Shown: piece after piece, positions 36,540 through 44,906 of the stretch
Layout of the letters: the number at the start of each line of letters is the position of its first letter
Numbering within the stretch: position 1 is the stretch's first letter
From: Labrys okinawensis
Lineage (GTDB): Bacteria; Pseudomonadota; Alphaproteobacteria; Rhizobiales; Labraceae
Reading direction: 5' to 3'
Assembly (NCBI RefSeq): GCF_002982075.1
Contig: NZ_PUEJ01000010.1
Location: 62,001 to 126,000, forward strand
Length of the DNA: 64,000 nucleotides
Notes under the pieces: generated by a model
Told to the model about the DNA's origin: nothing
Seen by the model: the letters and a program-made list of their open reading frames with translations, nothing else
Database searches by the model: none
Translations under genes and position numbers: made by a program

Positions 36540-37298
36540 ATGGTTCGTCACGCTGTGAGATTCTTCAGCGCCCTTTTGTCTTGCAATCTCGCTGCCTTGC
36601 CAGCCCTCGCCGGTGATGCTGCAACACCCGACATTATTGGCTTTTCCAAGGATGGGCGCTATTTCGCCTTCGAGGAATACGGCACCCGTGACGCCTCGAT
36701 CCATCCTTACAGCACGATTTTCGTGATCGATCTCGACACCGGCAAAACCGTGCCCGGCGCGCCCTTTGCCGTCGAGCATGACAAGGAAGGCCCCGAGCTT
36801 GCGGCTCGGGCCGAGGCGCGCCAACAAGCCGAGCCCCTGCTGGCCCGGCTCGGCATCGACAAGAAGCCGACCAGGCAGGTCGTGTATGAGGGCGCACGTC
36901 TGTTCGATCCACCGACGCCCGATCAGGCCTATGCCACCATGGCCGCCGAGGTGACCAATCTCAGCATCGGGGATGCGGTTCCCGGCGGCGACGTCACCGT
37001 GGACGTTTTGCCCCGCACGATCACCGATGCGACCTGCGCGGCTCGGGGGCGCGACAAGCTCAAGAGCTTCTCACTGGTGCGCACCCTGCCCGAGAACAAC
37101 AGGGACAATGTGATCGTCTATGTCGACGAGGCTGCCGGGCATAAGCGCGGTTGCTCGCAATCCAACGGCCTGAACGCGCTCTTCGTCTACAGGCCGGCCA
37201 ATGCCAAGCCGCGGCTGGTGGCGTTGGTCAGCTATTGGCCTCACAGCTGGGAAGAGCCCGACCGGCGCCATCTCGCCATTCCAGTGCCGCTGCCGTGA
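36540..37298 (+). CDS. DUF2259 family exported protein
   Basis: 252 aa with an N-terminal signal-like stretch (FFSALLSCNLAALPALAGD). The opening of the mature part, IIGFSKDGRYFAFEEYGTRD, then YSTIFVIDLDTG, is characteristic of DUF2259, a group of predicted periplasmic proteins of unknown function. Two Cys near residues ~160 and ~205 might form a disulfide. The start is the ATG at 36540 preceded by GGAGG. It is convergent with the DUF393 gene. Confidence 0.8.
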   Translation: MVRHAVRFFSALLSCNLAALPALAGDAATPDIIGFSKDGRYFAFEEYGTRDASIHPYSTIFVIDLDTGKTVPGAPFAVEHDKEGPELAARAEARQQAEPLLARLGIDKKPTRQVVYEGARLFDPPTPDQAYATMAAEVTNLSIGDAVPGGDVTVDVLPRTITDATCAARGRDKLKSFSLVRTLPENNRDNVIVYVDEAAGHKRGCSQSNGLNALFVYRPANAKPRLVALVSYWPHSWEEPDRRHLAIPVPLP

Positions 37299-37311
37299 AG
37301 CAATCAATCCG

Positions 37312-37716
37312 CTACCATCGTCCGTTGCGCTTGTTCCAGGCGAAGAGCAGGTCGGCGAAGCGGTCATAGGCAAAGCGGGTCAGCACGATGATGCCCGGAG
37401 CGCCGAGCAAAGTGGCGATCCAGCCCTGGCCGGGGGTGCGCCGCCAGACGGCCAGGGCGACATCGGCGCCGACCAGCAAACGGCCGTCCTCGTCTGTTGC
37501 ATGCAGGCGGCGCCTGACATCGTCGAGGCCGGCGCCGAAGTGCGCGAGGGCGTCCGGTTCCAGATTGATGTCGAGGAACTCGATGCGCCCGGCCTTGACC
37601 GCTTCGATCAAACGGCTCTTCTGATGACGGATGCCGGCGTCACACACCGGACATTTGGTATTGTACCAGACCGTCAGCGGCCTGGTGCCGTCCGGTCTGG
37701 AGACCTCATTTGCCAT
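37312..37716 (-). CDS. DUF393 (DCC family) thiol-disulfide oxidoreductase-like protein
   Basis: 134 aa. The N-terminal VWYNTKCPVCDAGI carries the C-x-x-C of the DCC family, followed by the IEFLDINLEPDAL strand and DGRLLVGADVALAVWRRTPG, all matching DUF393. These are thioredoxin-like proteins of unknown partner. The gene starts inside the last codons of the upstream acid phosphatase gene (11-bp overlap), so the two are probably translationally coupled. Confidence 0.82.
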   Translation of the reverse strand: MANEVSRPDGTRPLTVWYNTKCPVCDAGIRHQKSRLIEAVKAGRIEFLDINLEPDALAHFGAGLDDVRRRLHATDEDGRLLVGADVALAVWRRTPGQGWIATLLGAPGIIVLTRFAYDRFADLLFAWNKRNGRW

Positions 37717-38563
37717 CCCAGCTCTTCAGCGCCTCGAGCTTGAGTTTGCGCTGCTCCTCGACGGAAAGCTTGTAGTCGCCCTTGTAGGGAGCCGATTCGA
37801 AGGAGCCATAGGTCGGGTTGGCGATCACCATCCAATCATGGCCCCAGCGCGCAGCATTTTCGGCGAACACCTTCTCGCGCTCCTCGGGCGTGCCCTTATA
37901 GGCGTCGGTGAAATCGCCGAAATTATCGCCGACCAGCAGCAGGATGCGATAATCCTTGGCAATCACCGCCCGCCGCGTTCCCTTGGCCGACTTCCAGTCC
38001 GGCTGTTCCTTGGCGCTAAGGAAGGTGTCGACATTGCCGCCGGTCGGGAAGCCCAGCTTGGTCATCAACTGCACGGTCGGCTCTTCCTCTTCCTTGGTGC
38101 GGTTGGTGACATAGAAGACCTTCACGCCCTTGGAAGCGGCATATTGGGTGAATTCCACGGCGCCGGCGATCGGCGTATCGATCTGCGCCTTGACATATTG
38201 GGTCCAGGTCTCCGGGGTGAAGCGCGTGCCCGCCTTGACGTTCCAGGCCTGGTAGTTCGAGGTGTTCAGCAGCGTATCGTCGACATCGAGGACGATGGCC
38301 GGCGGAAAATTCTTGAAATCACCGGTCTGTTCGGCAGGAGCCGCCGTCCAGCTCGGATCGGCCAGGGCCTGATCGAGACGGATGCGAGCCAAAGCGAAGG
38401 CCGCCAGCGCATTGCCCCTGGCCTCGACGGCGGTCTGGTCCCAGAGCACGGCATTGAGATTGTCGTCGGGCTTGGCGCTCTCCTCAGCCGCAGCCGTTGT
38501 GACTGCCGCCGAAGCCGCGACGAGCGCCGACGTGAAACAAAGTCCGATCAAACCACCCCGCAT
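37706..38563 (-). CDS. HAD-superfamily acid phosphatase (class C / e(P4) type), exported
   Basis: 285 aa with a signal peptide (LIGLCFTSALVAASAAVTTAAAEE). The phosphatase motif VLDVDDTLLNTSNYQ (DxDDT) is followed by VKVFYVTNRTKEEE (motif II) and LLLVGDNFGDF (motif III GDN). The DNLNAVLWDQTAVEARGNALA segment before them fits the e(P4)/class C family, which removes phosphate from nucleotides or NAD-derived substrates in the periplasm. No lipobox Cys is obvious. It is upstream of DUF393. Confidence 0.85.
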   Translation of the reverse strand: MRGGLIGLCFTSALVAASAAVTTAAAEESAKPDDNLNAVLWDQTAVEARGNALAAFALARIRLDQALADPSWTAAPAEQTGDFKNFPPAIVLDVDDTLLNTSNYQAWNVKAGTRFTPETWTQYVKAQIDTPIAGAVEFTQYAASKGVKVFYVTNRTKEEEEPTVQLMTKLGFPTGGNVDTFLSAKEQPDWKSAKGTRRAVIAKDYRILLLVGDNFGDFTDAYKGTPEEREKVFAENAARWGHDWMVIANPTYGSFESAPYKGDYKLSVEEQRKLKLEALKSWDGK

Positions 38564-39154
38564 GCCATGCTCCCAGTTTGGACCCGCAGTAAAACCGGAA
38601 CGATAGCACCGGCCCTTGAAGGGTCAACGCGCCAATTCCGCAGCAATGCACGCAGCACTGGTGTGCCGATCCCCGTCGGCATCTTCTTCGGCAATAGGGA
38701 TTGTCTTTAAGAATGCCGATCTGGAGATCGGTACATCATGGTCCCTCCCAACAGAAATGCTGCATCGCAGCATTTCTGTTGACAAGCTGCTCTTCGATGC
38801 CTATATGGCAGCTGTCTGGTTCAGTCGAACCGTCCCTCTGTCCGCCTGTGCCGGCGGATCGTATGAAGGATTTTGGACAGTCTGTCCCGGCACGTCGAGT
38901 TTCCTGTCGTTCCGCGTTTTGCCAGACATGGCTCTGCCGCGCTGTGGGATCCGTTGGGATCGCCGCGCAGAGCGCTTCGACAATCTCTTCCTTCGACAGA
39001 CAAAGCTGCCGATCGCGCAGGACGTCGCGGAAATCCGCAATGTCCACGATTGGCTTCGACAAATACCCTATGCGTTGGTCTATGATGCTACCGGATCCAC
39101 TGCCCGCTTTCCTCGGGCATGCCGGGCCGCCAACGCCAATTCGGAATAATTTCT
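38564..39154. other. Gene-poor region before rnr
   Basis: About 590 bp with no ORF I can assign. Composition is less GC-rich than its neighbours. A 149-codon minus-strand frame (38736-39185) and a 177-codon plus-strand frame both lack family features, ribosome sites and the local codon bias, so I treat them as chance or decayed sequence. A strong hairpin lies at 38750-38780, and short palindromes follow at ~38819. It may be a remnant of a lost gene or element. Confidence 0.5.
38750..38780. repeat. Perfect 14-bp inverted repeat with 3-nt loop
   Basis: Arms 38750-38763 and 38767-38780 (arm AACAGAAATGCTGC) are exact complements around ATC. No T-run follows on either side, so a plain intrinsic terminator is unlikely. 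It could be a protein-binding palindrome or an extruded hairpin of an old mobile element. It sits in the gene-poor stretch, ~190 bp before the start of the acid phosphatase gene. Confidence 0.6.
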
Positions 39155-41470
39155 GTGGTTCGTAAAAACAAACAAGCCGAGGCATTGGAACCCGCCCTGC
39201 CCAGCCGTGAAGACATTCTCGCTTTCATCGCGCGCTCGCATGGCCGGGCCGGCAAACGCGAGATCGCCCGTGAATTCGGCCTGGGCGGCGCCGAGAAGAT
39301 CGCCCTCAAACACCTGCTCAACGAATTTGCCGAGGAAGGCATCGTGCAGCGCAACCGCAAGGGCTTCAATGCTCCCGGCGCCCTGCCCTCCTCCCTCGTT
39401 GCCGACATCACCGGCCGCGACCGCGACGGTGAGCTCGTCGCCATCCCTTCGGACTGGAACGAGGACAATGGCAAGCCGCCGCGCATCGTGGTGACCATTC
39501 CCAAGCGCTTCGGCGGCGCGGCCCCGGGCGTCGGCTCAAGGGTTCTCCTGCGCATGGCCGATGGCGGCTCGGATCATCAGCCGACCGGACGGGTGATCAA
39601 GGTGCTGGAGCGGCTGCGCCAGCGTATTCTCGGCGTCTTCCGCCGCCTTCCCAATGGCGACGGCCAGATCGTGCCGATCGAAAAACGCAATGCCGGACGC
39701 GAAATGCTGGTCCGTCCCGAGGATGCCGCCAAGGCCGAGGACGGCGAACTCGTCGCCATCGAACCTTTGCGCGGCGCCCGCCATGGCCCGCCCATGGCGC
39801 GCATCGTCGAACGGGTCGGCAAGGTCGGCAGCGAAAAGGCGATCAGCCTGATCGCCATCCATGCACATGACATTCCCTATGTCTTCCGCAAGGACACGCT
39901 TGAGGAGGCCGAGGCTGCCAAGCCCACCACCTTGGCCGGCCGCGAGGATTGGCGGCGCCTGCCGCTGATCACCATCGATCCGGCCGATGCCAAGGATCAT
40001 GACGATGCCGTTCATGCCGAACCGGATTCCGATCCGGCCAATCCGGGCGGACACATTCTCACCGTGGCGATCGCCGATGTCGCGGCCTATGTCAGACCGG
40101 ACTCGCCCCTCGACCGCGAAGCCCTGATCCGGGGCAATTCGGTGTATTTCCCCGATCGCGTCGTGCCGATGCTGCCGGAGCGCATCTCCAACGATCTGTG
40201 CTCGCTGCGAGCCAACGAGGACAGGCCAGCGCTCGCCGTGCGCATGGTCATCGCGGCTGATGGGCGCAAGCTTCGTCACAGCTTTCATCGCGTGATGATG
40301 CGCTCGGCCGCCAAGCTCTCATACCAGCAGGCCCAGCGCGCCATCAACGGCGATCCCGATGAGGTGACGGGCCCGCTGCTTGCTCCCGTCCTCCAGCCCC
40401 TTTGGGCCGCCTATGCCTGCCTGAAGACGGAGCGCGAGGGCCGTGGGCCGCTCGACCTCGATCTGCCGGAGCGCAAGATCCTCTTGAAGCCCAATGGCAT
40501 GGTCGACCGGGTGGTCGTTCCCGAACGTCTCGACGCCCACCGGCTGATCGAGGAGTTCATGATCCTCGCCAATGTCGCGGCCGCCGAGACGCTGGAAGCC
40601 AAGAAGACGCCGCTGGTCTACCGTGTGCATGACGAGCCCTCGATGGAGAAGATCATTGCCCTGCGCGAGTTCCTCCACACGCTCGACATCCCACTTTCCA
40701 AGCAGGGGGCCCTGCGTCCGAGCCAGTTCAACGCCATTCTGGAAAGGGTCGTGGGCACCGACAACGCCCATCTCGTCAATGACGTGGTGCTGCGCTCGCA
40801 GAGTCAGGCCGAATATTCGGCGGAGAATATCGGGCATTTCGGCCTCAATCTGCGGCGCTATGCGCATTTCACTTCACCCATCCGCCGCTATTCGGACCTG
40901 ATCGTCCATCGCGCCCTGATCCGCGCCCTGCATCTGGGCGATGATGGCCTGCCGGCAGAGATGACGCCTGCGATGCTCTCCGAGATTGCTGGCCGTATCT
41001 CGGCCTGCGAGCGGCGCGCCATGACGGCCGAGCGCGAGACCATCGACCGCCTGATCGCCCATTTCCTCGCCGACCATGTCGGCGAGATCTTCCAGGGGCG
41101 CGTCTCCGGCGTGATCAAGTCGGGCCTGTTCGTCAAGCTGCTCGAAACCGGGGCCGACGGCTTCGTACCCGCCGCGACGATCGGCCACGACTATTATCGC
41201 TTCGAAGAAAACGCGCATCAGCTTATCGGTGCAGCCACAGGTGAATCCTTCCAGCTCGGCGATACGGTATCGGTGAAGCTGGTGGAGGCGGCGCCGTTCG
41301 CCGGTGCGTTGCGCTTCGAGATCGTCTCGGACGGTCAGAGGCGGCGGGCGCCCGGGCGGAAGGTCGGCGTGGTCAAGCGGCCGCGCATCACCGATCGCAA
41401 GGGCAATGCAGCCAAGCGCAAGGCCAAGGCGCTCAAAGGCAAGCGCGCCGGGAAGGGAAGTCGGCGATGA
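39155..41470 (+). CDS. rnr: Ribonuclease R
   Basis: 771 aa from a GTG at 39155; an ATG at 39119 would add 12 residues, and neither has a strong ribosome site. A winged-helix-like N-terminus (SREDILAFIARSHGRAGKREIAREF) is followed by cold-shock domains, the RNB nuclease domain with the acidic cluster in IDPADAKDHDDAVHAE, and a C-terminal S1 domain (GRVSGVIKSGLFVKLLETGADG) with a Lys/Arg-rich tail. It is a 3'-5' exoribonuclease able to degrade structured RNA. The DUF983 gene overlaps its stop by 4 bp. Confidence 0.95.
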   Translation: MVRKNKQAEALEPALPSREDILAFIARSHGRAGKREIAREFGLGGAEKIALKHLLNEFAEEGIVQRNRKGFNAPGALPSSLVADITGRDRDGELVAIPSDWNEDNGKPPRIVVTIPKRFGGAAPGVGSRVLLRMADGGSDHQPTGRVIKVLERLRQRILGVFRRLPNGDGQIVPIEKRNAGREMLVRPEDAAKAEDGELVAIEPLRGARHGPPMARIVERVGKVGSEKAISLIAIHAHDIPYVFRKDTLEEAEAAKPTTLAGREDWRRLPLITIDPADAKDHDDAVHAEPDSDPANPGGHILTVAIADVAAYVRPDSPLDREALIRGNSVYFPDRVVPMLPERISNDLCSLRANEDRPALAVRMVIAADGRKLRHSFHRVMMRSAAKLSYQQAQRAINGDPDEVTGPLLAPVLQPLWAAYACLKTEREGRGPLDLDLPERKILLKPNGMVDRVVVPERLDAHRLIEEFMILANVAAAETLEAKKTPLVYRVHDEPSMEKIIALREFLHTLDIPLSKQGALRPSQFNAILERVVGTDNAHLVNDVVLRSQSQAEYSAENIGHFGLNLRRYAHFTSPIRRYSDLIVHRALIRALHLGDDGLPAEMTPAMLSEIAGRISACERRAMTAERETIDRLIAHFLADHVGEIFQGRVSGVIKSGLFVKLLETGADGFVPAATIGHDYYRFEENAHQLIGAATGESFQLGDTVSVKLVEAAPFAGALRFEIVSDGQRRRAPGRKVGVVKRPRITDRKGNAAKRKAKALKGKRAGKGSRR

Positions 41471-41874
41471 AAAAATATCGGCCCGAGCAGCGCGATGCGG
41501 CGCTCGCCATGCGGCGGGGTGCCTTCGGGCGCTGCCCCAATTGCGGCAAGGGCAAGATCTTCACCTCCTACCTCAAGGTCGCTCCCCGCTGCAGTGTCTG
41601 CGGAGAGGATCTGTCGCATCATCGCGCCGACGACGCTCCACCCTATTTCACCATGCTGATCGTCGGCCATGTCGTAGTCGCCGGCATCCTCACCTGCGTG
41701 ATCGAGACGGAGATGCCGCTCTGGTCGCTCGGCGTGATTTTTGGAACGCTCACGGTGGTATTGTCGCTGGTCCTGCTTCCGATGATCAAGGGCGCCATCA
41801 TCGGGCTGCAATGGGCAAACCGCATGCATGGCTTCTCCGGCAAGGCCGATCCCGACTCGTTTTCTCCTTACTGA
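41467..41874 (+). CDS. DUF983 family membrane protein with zinc ribbon
   Basis: 135 aa. A four-Cys zinc ribbon (CPNCGKGKIF ... CSVCGEDL) precedes DDAPPYFTMLIVGHVV and two membrane segments, then a PMIKGAIIGLQWANRMHGF tail. This is the DUF983 pattern found next to rnr and NUDIX genes in many Alphaproteobacteria. The function is unknown. It is translationally coupled to rnr (ATGA overlap) and 3 bp before the NUDIX gene, so the three form an operon. Confidence 0.9.
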   Translation: MKKYRPEQRDAALAMRRGAFGRCPNCGKGKIFTSYLKVAPRCSVCGEDLSHHRADDAPPYFTMLIVGHVVVAGILTCVIETEMPLWSLGVIFGTLTVVLSLVLLPMIKGAIIGLQWANRMHGFSGKADPDSFSPY

Positions 41875-41877
41875 GCC

Positions 41878-42591
41878 ATGACCGACATACCCGTCTCGCA
41901 ACTGAAACCCCGCCCCGTACGCCCCCGCGACTCCGCGTCGTTGATCCTGCTCGACCGCGCCGGCAAGACGCCGCGCATCCTGATGGGCAGACGGCATTCC
42001 GGCCATGCCTTCATGCCCGGCGTGATGGTGTTTCCCGGCGGGCGTGTCGAGGCGGCCGATCGCAGCATGAGCGCCTATGGCGCGCTGGCCGCCCATACAG
42101 AACGCAGCTTGCTTACGCGCGTCATCAGGCCCTCTCCGGCCAAGGCCAGGGCGCTGGCCCTGTGCGCGATCCGGGAAACCTTCGAGGAAACCGGCATCCT
42201 GCTCGGCGAGACCGGGCTCGGGGCTCCGCCGACCAGTAGCCCTCATTGGCGGGCCTTCGCCGAGCACGAGGTCTTTCCATCGCCCGAAGGCCTGCATTTC
42301 GTCGCCAGAGCCATCACGCCTCCCGCCATGAAGCGCCGATTCGACACCCGCTTCTTCGTGGCCGATGCGCGTTCCATCGCACACCAGACCGACGGGGTCG
42401 TCGGTCCCGACTCGGAACTGATCGAAACGAAATGGCTCTCCTTCGACGAGGCCCGGGCGCAAGATCTGGTCTGGATCACCCGCACCATCCTCGAGGAAGT
42501 GGCCAAGAGACTGGAAATTGGCCTGGAGAAGGATGTTCCCGTGCCCTTCTATCGCGAGCAGCGGGGCGTGCGGAGCCGGGAGGAGATCTAA
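41878..42591 (+). CDS. NUDIX hydrolase with a split Nudix box
   Basis: 237 aa. The Nudix box is recognisable but split: FPGGRVEAAD starts it, and the catalytic half IRETFEETGILLGE comes about 40 residues later after an inserted helix-rich stretch (ALAAHTERSLLTRVIRPSPAKARAL). Such insertions occur in the NUDT7/NUDT19-like branch, which acts on CoA derivatives; substrate assignment here is inference. The N-terminus has PRDSASLILLDR, and LMGRRHSGHAFMPG precedes the box. Last gene of the rnr-DUF983-NUDIX unit. Confidence 0.85.
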   Translation: MTDIPVSQLKPRPVRPRDSASLILLDRAGKTPRILMGRRHSGHAFMPGVMVFPGGRVEAADRSMSAYGALAAHTERSLLTRVIRPSPAKARALALCAIRETFEETGILLGETGLGAPPTSSPHWRAFAEHEVFPSPEGLHFVARAITPPAMKRRFDTRFFVADARSIAHQTDGVVGPDSELIETKWLSFDEARAQDLVWITRTILEEVAKRLEIGLEKDVPVPFYREQRGVRSREEI

Positions 42592-42761
42592 AAGAGTCGG
42601 AATGGCCGGCATGAGCGCACAATTCCCGCCAGGACGCTCTTCTTTTGGTTGACTTCAGCGCTTCCATGAGTAGTGTGCGCCAAGATTCAAAAGGGCCGCG
42701 CCATTGCGCGGCTTTGCTGCCTTAGCCGATACGGTCCGGTAGCAATATTCGGAGCATCACC

Positions 42762-42929
42762 ATGGCCAAGGCCGCAACCATCAAGATCAAGCTGCTTTCG
42801 ACGGCAGACACGGGCTACTTCTATGTCACCAAGAAGAACACCCGCACCAAGACCGAAAAGCTCGCGATGAAGAAGTATGACCCCGTCGCGCGCAAGCACG
42901 TCGAGTTCAAGGAAACCAAGATCAAGTAA
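42762..42929 (+). CDS. rpmG: 50S ribosomal protein L33
   Basis: 55 aa, MAKAATIKIKLLSTADTGYF then VTKKNTRTKTEKLAMKKYDP and KHVEFKETKIK at the end. This is the zinc-free type of L33, as it lacks the Cys pairs of the C+ paralog. It is a single gene followed at once by a strong intrinsic terminator. Upstream, GGAG stands 6-7 nt before the ATG. Confidence 0.97.
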   Translation: MAKAATIKIKLLSTADTGYFYVTKKNTRTKTEKLAMKKYDPVARKHVEFKETKIK

Positions 42930-42951
42930 GATCGGTTTCCGGATCGGAATC

Positions 42952-42982
42952 AAGGGCGCCTTTCGGGCGCCCTTTTGTTTTT
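42952..42982 (+). terminator. Rho-independent terminator of rpmG
   Basis: Stem arms 42952-42960 (AAGGGCGCC) and 42966-42974 (GGCGCCCTT) with a 5-nt loop, running into TTTTGTTTTT. It stands 23 nt after the rpmG stop and is the clearest intrinsic terminator in the window. Confidence 0.92.
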
Positions 42983-43006
42983 GGAAGATGCGTTGGGGGG
43001 CTGCAG

Positions 43007-43615
43007 ATGTCGATGTCCGGCGAAACCCGAGGGCCCTCGCGCGGCCTGCAGTTCTTCATCCTGGGCTGCACCCTTCTGGTCATCGGCTTCGGTTCCGGAG
43101 CCGCGTCGATCAGCCTCTCGGCCGTTTTTCAGGAGTTCGCGCTCTCCTACGCACTCATAGGCGCCGTCACCTCCGGCGTTTTCCTGGCTCTTATCGTATT
43201 GCTCGCACTTGGCGCGCGCCTGCGCGCGGTGCTCGGCGACAAGCCGCTGCTGCTGGTCGCCACCGCCGTCTTCATCATCGGCGCAGTCTTTGGGGGAATT
43301 GCCCCCGATTTTTCCGTCTGGGCCATCGGACGCCTGCTTCAGGGAGCAGCGACGGGCTGCCTCCTTTCCGTCAGTCTCGCTTTTGCTACCGACAATGCAC
43401 GCCGGCAGTGGCGAGGCGATGTCATAGGCGTGCTGCTTGCCGTTTATTTCCTGGGCACGGCAACCGGCCCCGGTGTGGCAGGCTACATTACCGCGTTTTA
43501 CAGCTGGCGTGACATCTCCTACGCCTCCGCGGCGCTCGGCGTGATCGTGCTCCTCCTGCAAGCCGCATTCGTCACCACGCCGAAACGGCCCGAAATCGAG
43601 ACCATTTTCGACTGA
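43007..43615 (+). CDS. MFS transporter, N-terminal half only
   Basis: 202 aa holding about six membrane segments: FFILGCTLLVIGFGSGAASI, VTSGVFLALIVLLALGARL, LLLVATAVFIIGAVFGGIA, GRLLQGAATGCLLSVSLAFA, IGVLLAVYFLGTATGPGVAGY and ISYASAALGVIVLLLQAAFV. A full MFS protein has twelve, so the C-terminal half is missing. The stop at 43613-43615 is followed after 57 bp by the end of cbbX on the other strand. It is either a decayed gene cut at the edge of the cbb cluster or a genuine half-transporter. Confidence 0.7.
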   Translation: MSMSGETRGPSRGLQFFILGCTLLVIGFGSGAASISLSAVFQEFALSYALIGAVTSGVFLALIVLLALGARLRAVLGDKPLLLVATAVFIIGAVFGGIAPDFSVWAIGRLLQGAATGCLLSVSLAFATDNARRQWRGDVIGVLLAVYFLGTATGPGVAGYITAFYSWRDISYASAALGVIVLLLQAAFVTTPKRPEIETIFD

Positions 43616-43672
43616 CGCCGTCCGGAACGATCCAAGCGGCACCCGCCAACACACCGCCTTCCACGCTCCTGG

Positions 43673-44617
43673 TCAGGCCTTCCCGCCATCGGGCTGCGCG
43701 CCCTTGGCAAAGACGCGGCTCGCCAGCACATCGGCCGCCTCGATGGTCATGATGTCATCCGCCGTCAGTCGCCGGTCGAGGTCACCGACCAACCGGCTTG
43801 CCTGGCGCAGGCGGATACGGTCGAGAGCGTTGCGGATGGAGCGGGCATTGGAAAACAGGGGCTGGGTCTTGCGCAGCTCGATATAGCGGATGAACGCCGC
43901 CCGCGCCTCGGCATCGAAGCGGTAATTGCGCTCCTCCAGCATCAGCTCGGCAATCGACAGCAGTTCGGCGTCCTCATAATCGGGAAAATCGATGTGATGG
44001 GCGACCCGCGAGCGGAAACCGGGATTGCTGGCGAAGAACTTCTGCATGCGATCTTCGTAACCGGCCAGTATCACCACCAGGTCGTCGCGCTGCGTCTCCA
44101 TCACCTGCAGCAGGATCTCGATGGATTCCTGGCCATAGTCGCGCTCGTTCTCGGGACGGTAGAGATAATAGGCCTCGTCGATGAACAATACGCCGCCCAT
44201 CGCCTTTCTGAGGATCTCCTTGGTCTTCGGCGCGGTGTGGCCGATATATTGCCCGACGAGATCGTCCCGCGTCACCGACACCAGATGTCCGCGCCTGACG
44301 AAGCCGAGGCGATGCAGGATGTCGGCCATGCGCAGGGCCACCGTGGTCTTGCCGGTACCGGGGTTGCCGGTGAAGGACATGTGAAGGGTCGGCGGATCGT
44401 TCGCCAGCCCGATCTTCTGCCGGATGCGCTCGACCATGAGGAGCGAGGCGATCTCACGGATGCGCGTCTTCACCGGCTTGAGACCGACCAGTTCACGGTC
44501 GAGCTGGGCGAAGACATCGGCAATGCCGACCGCCTCGAATTCCTGCCTGAGGTCGATGGCCTGCGCTACCGGTGTCCCCGCCTCGCCGGCCTCTTTAACA
44601 GTGTTTGCATCGAGCAT
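43673..44617 (-). CDS. cbbX: Red-type RubisCO activase CbbX
   Basis: 314 aa AAA+ protein: Walker A TGNPGTGKTTVALRMAD, Walker B GGVLFIDEAYYLYRP, sensor-1 region VVILAGYEDRM, pore-type loop DLVGQYIGHTAPKT and Arg finger near FRSRVAHHIDF. Uses ATP to release inhibitory sugar phosphates from form IC/ID RubisCO by tugging on the CbbL C-terminus. Last gene of the cbb operon, 289 bp downstream of cbbS, a gap filled by palindromic sequence. Confidence 0.97.
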   Translation of the reverse strand: MLDANTVKEAGEAGTPVAQAIDLRQEFEAVGIADVFAQLDRELVGLKPVKTRIREIASLLMVERIRQKIGLANDPPTLHMSFTGNPGTGKTTVALRMADILHRLGFVRRGHLVSVTRDDLVGQYIGHTAPKTKEILRKAMGGVLFIDEAYYLYRPENERDYGQESIEILLQVMETQRDDLVVILAGYEDRMQKFFASNPGFRSRVAHHIDFPDYEDAELLSIAELMLEERNYRFDAEARAAFIRYIELRKTQPLFSNARSIRNALDRIRLRQASRLVGDLDRRLTADDIMTIEAADVLASRVFAKGAQPDGGKA

Positions 44618-44778
44618 CGTGGTCCTCGCGAAAGGCTCCGCCGCCCGGCCGGCGGCGGAGCAAGTTGTCCGGTTGGTCGTCAGGGACGGGAGGAACTGCC
44701 GTCACCAACCGGACTGGGACACCTCAGCCGTAACGCCAGTGAGCGCTTAGGAAGCGTCGGGAAATAACCGAAGCGCGC

Positions 44779-44870
44779 CTTTGTCATGCCCGGGCCTGAC
44801 CCGGGCATCCATCGGCCTTGGAGCCTGGGGGGCGGCTGGATTGCCGGTTCGAGCCCGGCAATGACAAAGG
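44779..44870. repeat. Compound palindrome in the cbbS-cbbX gap
   Basis: Outer arms 44779-44788 (CCTTTGTCAT) and 44861-44870 (ATGACAAAGG) enclose two inner stem-loops: TGCCCGGG / CCCGGGCA at 44787-44794 and 44800-44807, and TTGCCGG / CCGGCAA at about 44841-44861. The shape is a three-way junction. A separate 11-bp inverted repeat (44667-44677 / 44704-44714) lies nearer cbbX. The outer sequence with GGCCTGACCCGGGCATCC resembles intergenic palindromes that recur in Hyphomicrobiales genomes. Confidence 0.65.
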
Positions 44871-44906
44871 TCGAGCCAATTCGATCCGCTTATTTTCCGA
44901 CAAATC

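Noticed and set aside
38736..39185. 149-codon minus-strand frame as a small gene
   Set aside because: No ribosome site, no recognisable domain, and its end is the hairpin at 38750-38780; kept only as part of the gene-poor region.
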